Source: Actinomycetes bacterium (lineage in GTDB: Bacteria; Actinomycetota; Actinomycetes; Actinomycetales; Dermatophilaceae). From it: a stretch of 5,864 nt of DNA. The stretch lies in NCBI GenBank assembly GCA_023420415.1, contig JAEZWF010000035.1, positions 1 to 5,864 on the forward strand. Reading direction: 5' to 3'. The notes beneath the pieces were generated by a model. The model was given only the letters and a program-made list of their open reading frames with translations, was not told the DNA's origin and did not search any database. Shown one piece after another: positions 5,752 through 5,864 of this stretch (position 1 is the first letter of the stretch; every line of letters begins with the position of its first letter). The position numbers and the translations under genes are program-made.

Positions 5752-5765
5752 CCATACCGGTATGG
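5752..5765. promoter_or_regulatory. Perfect 14-bp palindrome, candidate operator
   Basis: CCATACCGGTATGG is fully palindromic and lies 57 bases upstream of the MFS start. A further half-site, ATACCG, recurs at 5706-5711, next to the ribosome binding site. The position fits a repressor site for the transporter. The regulator is not in the window. It also lies 25 bases beyond the 3' end of tRNA-Val, but without a U-tract it does not look like a tRNA terminator. Confidence 0.45.
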
Positions 5766-5790
5766 GGCAGCCGGATGATCTACATGAAAG

Positions 5791-5864
5791 TGGGCCCAGA
5801 GGGACTCGAACCCCCGACATCCACGGTGTAAACGTGGCGCTCTAGCCAACTGAGCTATAGGCCC
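5791..5864 (-). tRNA. tRNA-Val (anticodon UAC)
   Basis: A full 74-base cloverleaf reads on the minus strand. The acceptor stem is GGGCCTA paired with TGGGCCC, followed by discriminator A. The D arm is GCTC...GAGC. The anticodon stem CCACG/CGTGG holds the loop TTTACAC with anticodon TAC (complement at 5828-5830), decoding valine GUA and, by wobble, other GUN codons. The T arm is GGGGG-TTCGAGT-CCCTC. The 3' CCA is not encoded. The 5' end coincides with the window edge. Confidence 0.96.

Noticed and set aside
5752..5791. Attachment site of an integrated element at the tRNA-Val 3' end
   Set aside because: No repeat of the tRNA 3' end was found elsewhere in the window and no integrase is present.

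Overview
The window looks like chromosomal DNA from a moderately high-GC actinobacterium. The support is a polyphosphate-type glucokinase, a DUF6318-like lipoprotein, a secreted protein ending in an actinobacterial PKD-like domain, and an AbiEi-like/Vsr-like fusion protein. A relative of Trueperella, Arcanobacterium or Actinomyces is a guess from gene content; the genus cannot be fixed without a search.

Layout. Bases 1-217 are the 3' part of the RNase P RNA gene (rnpB, + strand), cut by the window edge. A 407-residue minus-strand gene converges on it (209-1432). It combines an N-terminal half resembling AbiEi-type proteins with a C-terminal Vsr/DUF559-like nuclease fold, and its stop codon lies inside the end of rnpB. 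Upstream on the same strand is ppgK (1596-2348), a polyphosphate/ATP glucokinase. The non-coding stretch 2349-2675 holds a likely ppgK -10 box, the first copy of a 59-bp palindromic repeat, a nested inverted repeat, and the ribosome binding site of the next gene. Two + strand genes follow: a DUF6318-like lipoprotein (2676-3377) and, six bases later in the same reading frame, a secreted protein with a degenerate PKD-like domain (3384-4250). They probably form an operon for a cell-surface or secreted pair of unknown function. The convergent gap 4251-4422 holds a C/A-rich tract, the second copy of the 59-bp repeat and a polypurine tract. A 12-TM MFS transporter of YbjJ-like type runs on the minus strand (4423-5694), with a perfect 14-bp palindrome upstream. 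A complete tRNA-Val(UAC) gene (5791-5864, minus) ends the window.

The most unusual part is 2412-4376. Two 59-bp elements in opposite orientation bracket exactly the two-gene surface cassette. Their 15-bp arms and immediate flanks agree in inverted orientation, but their 29-bp cores agree in direct orientation, as if the core had flipped between its arms in one copy. Inside the cassette, codon usage changes abruptly near 3060 and 3790, which suggests a mosaic history. The remaining genes (RNase P RNA, glucokinase, transporter, tRNA) look like ordinary housekeeping or metabolic content with no obvious functional link to each other.
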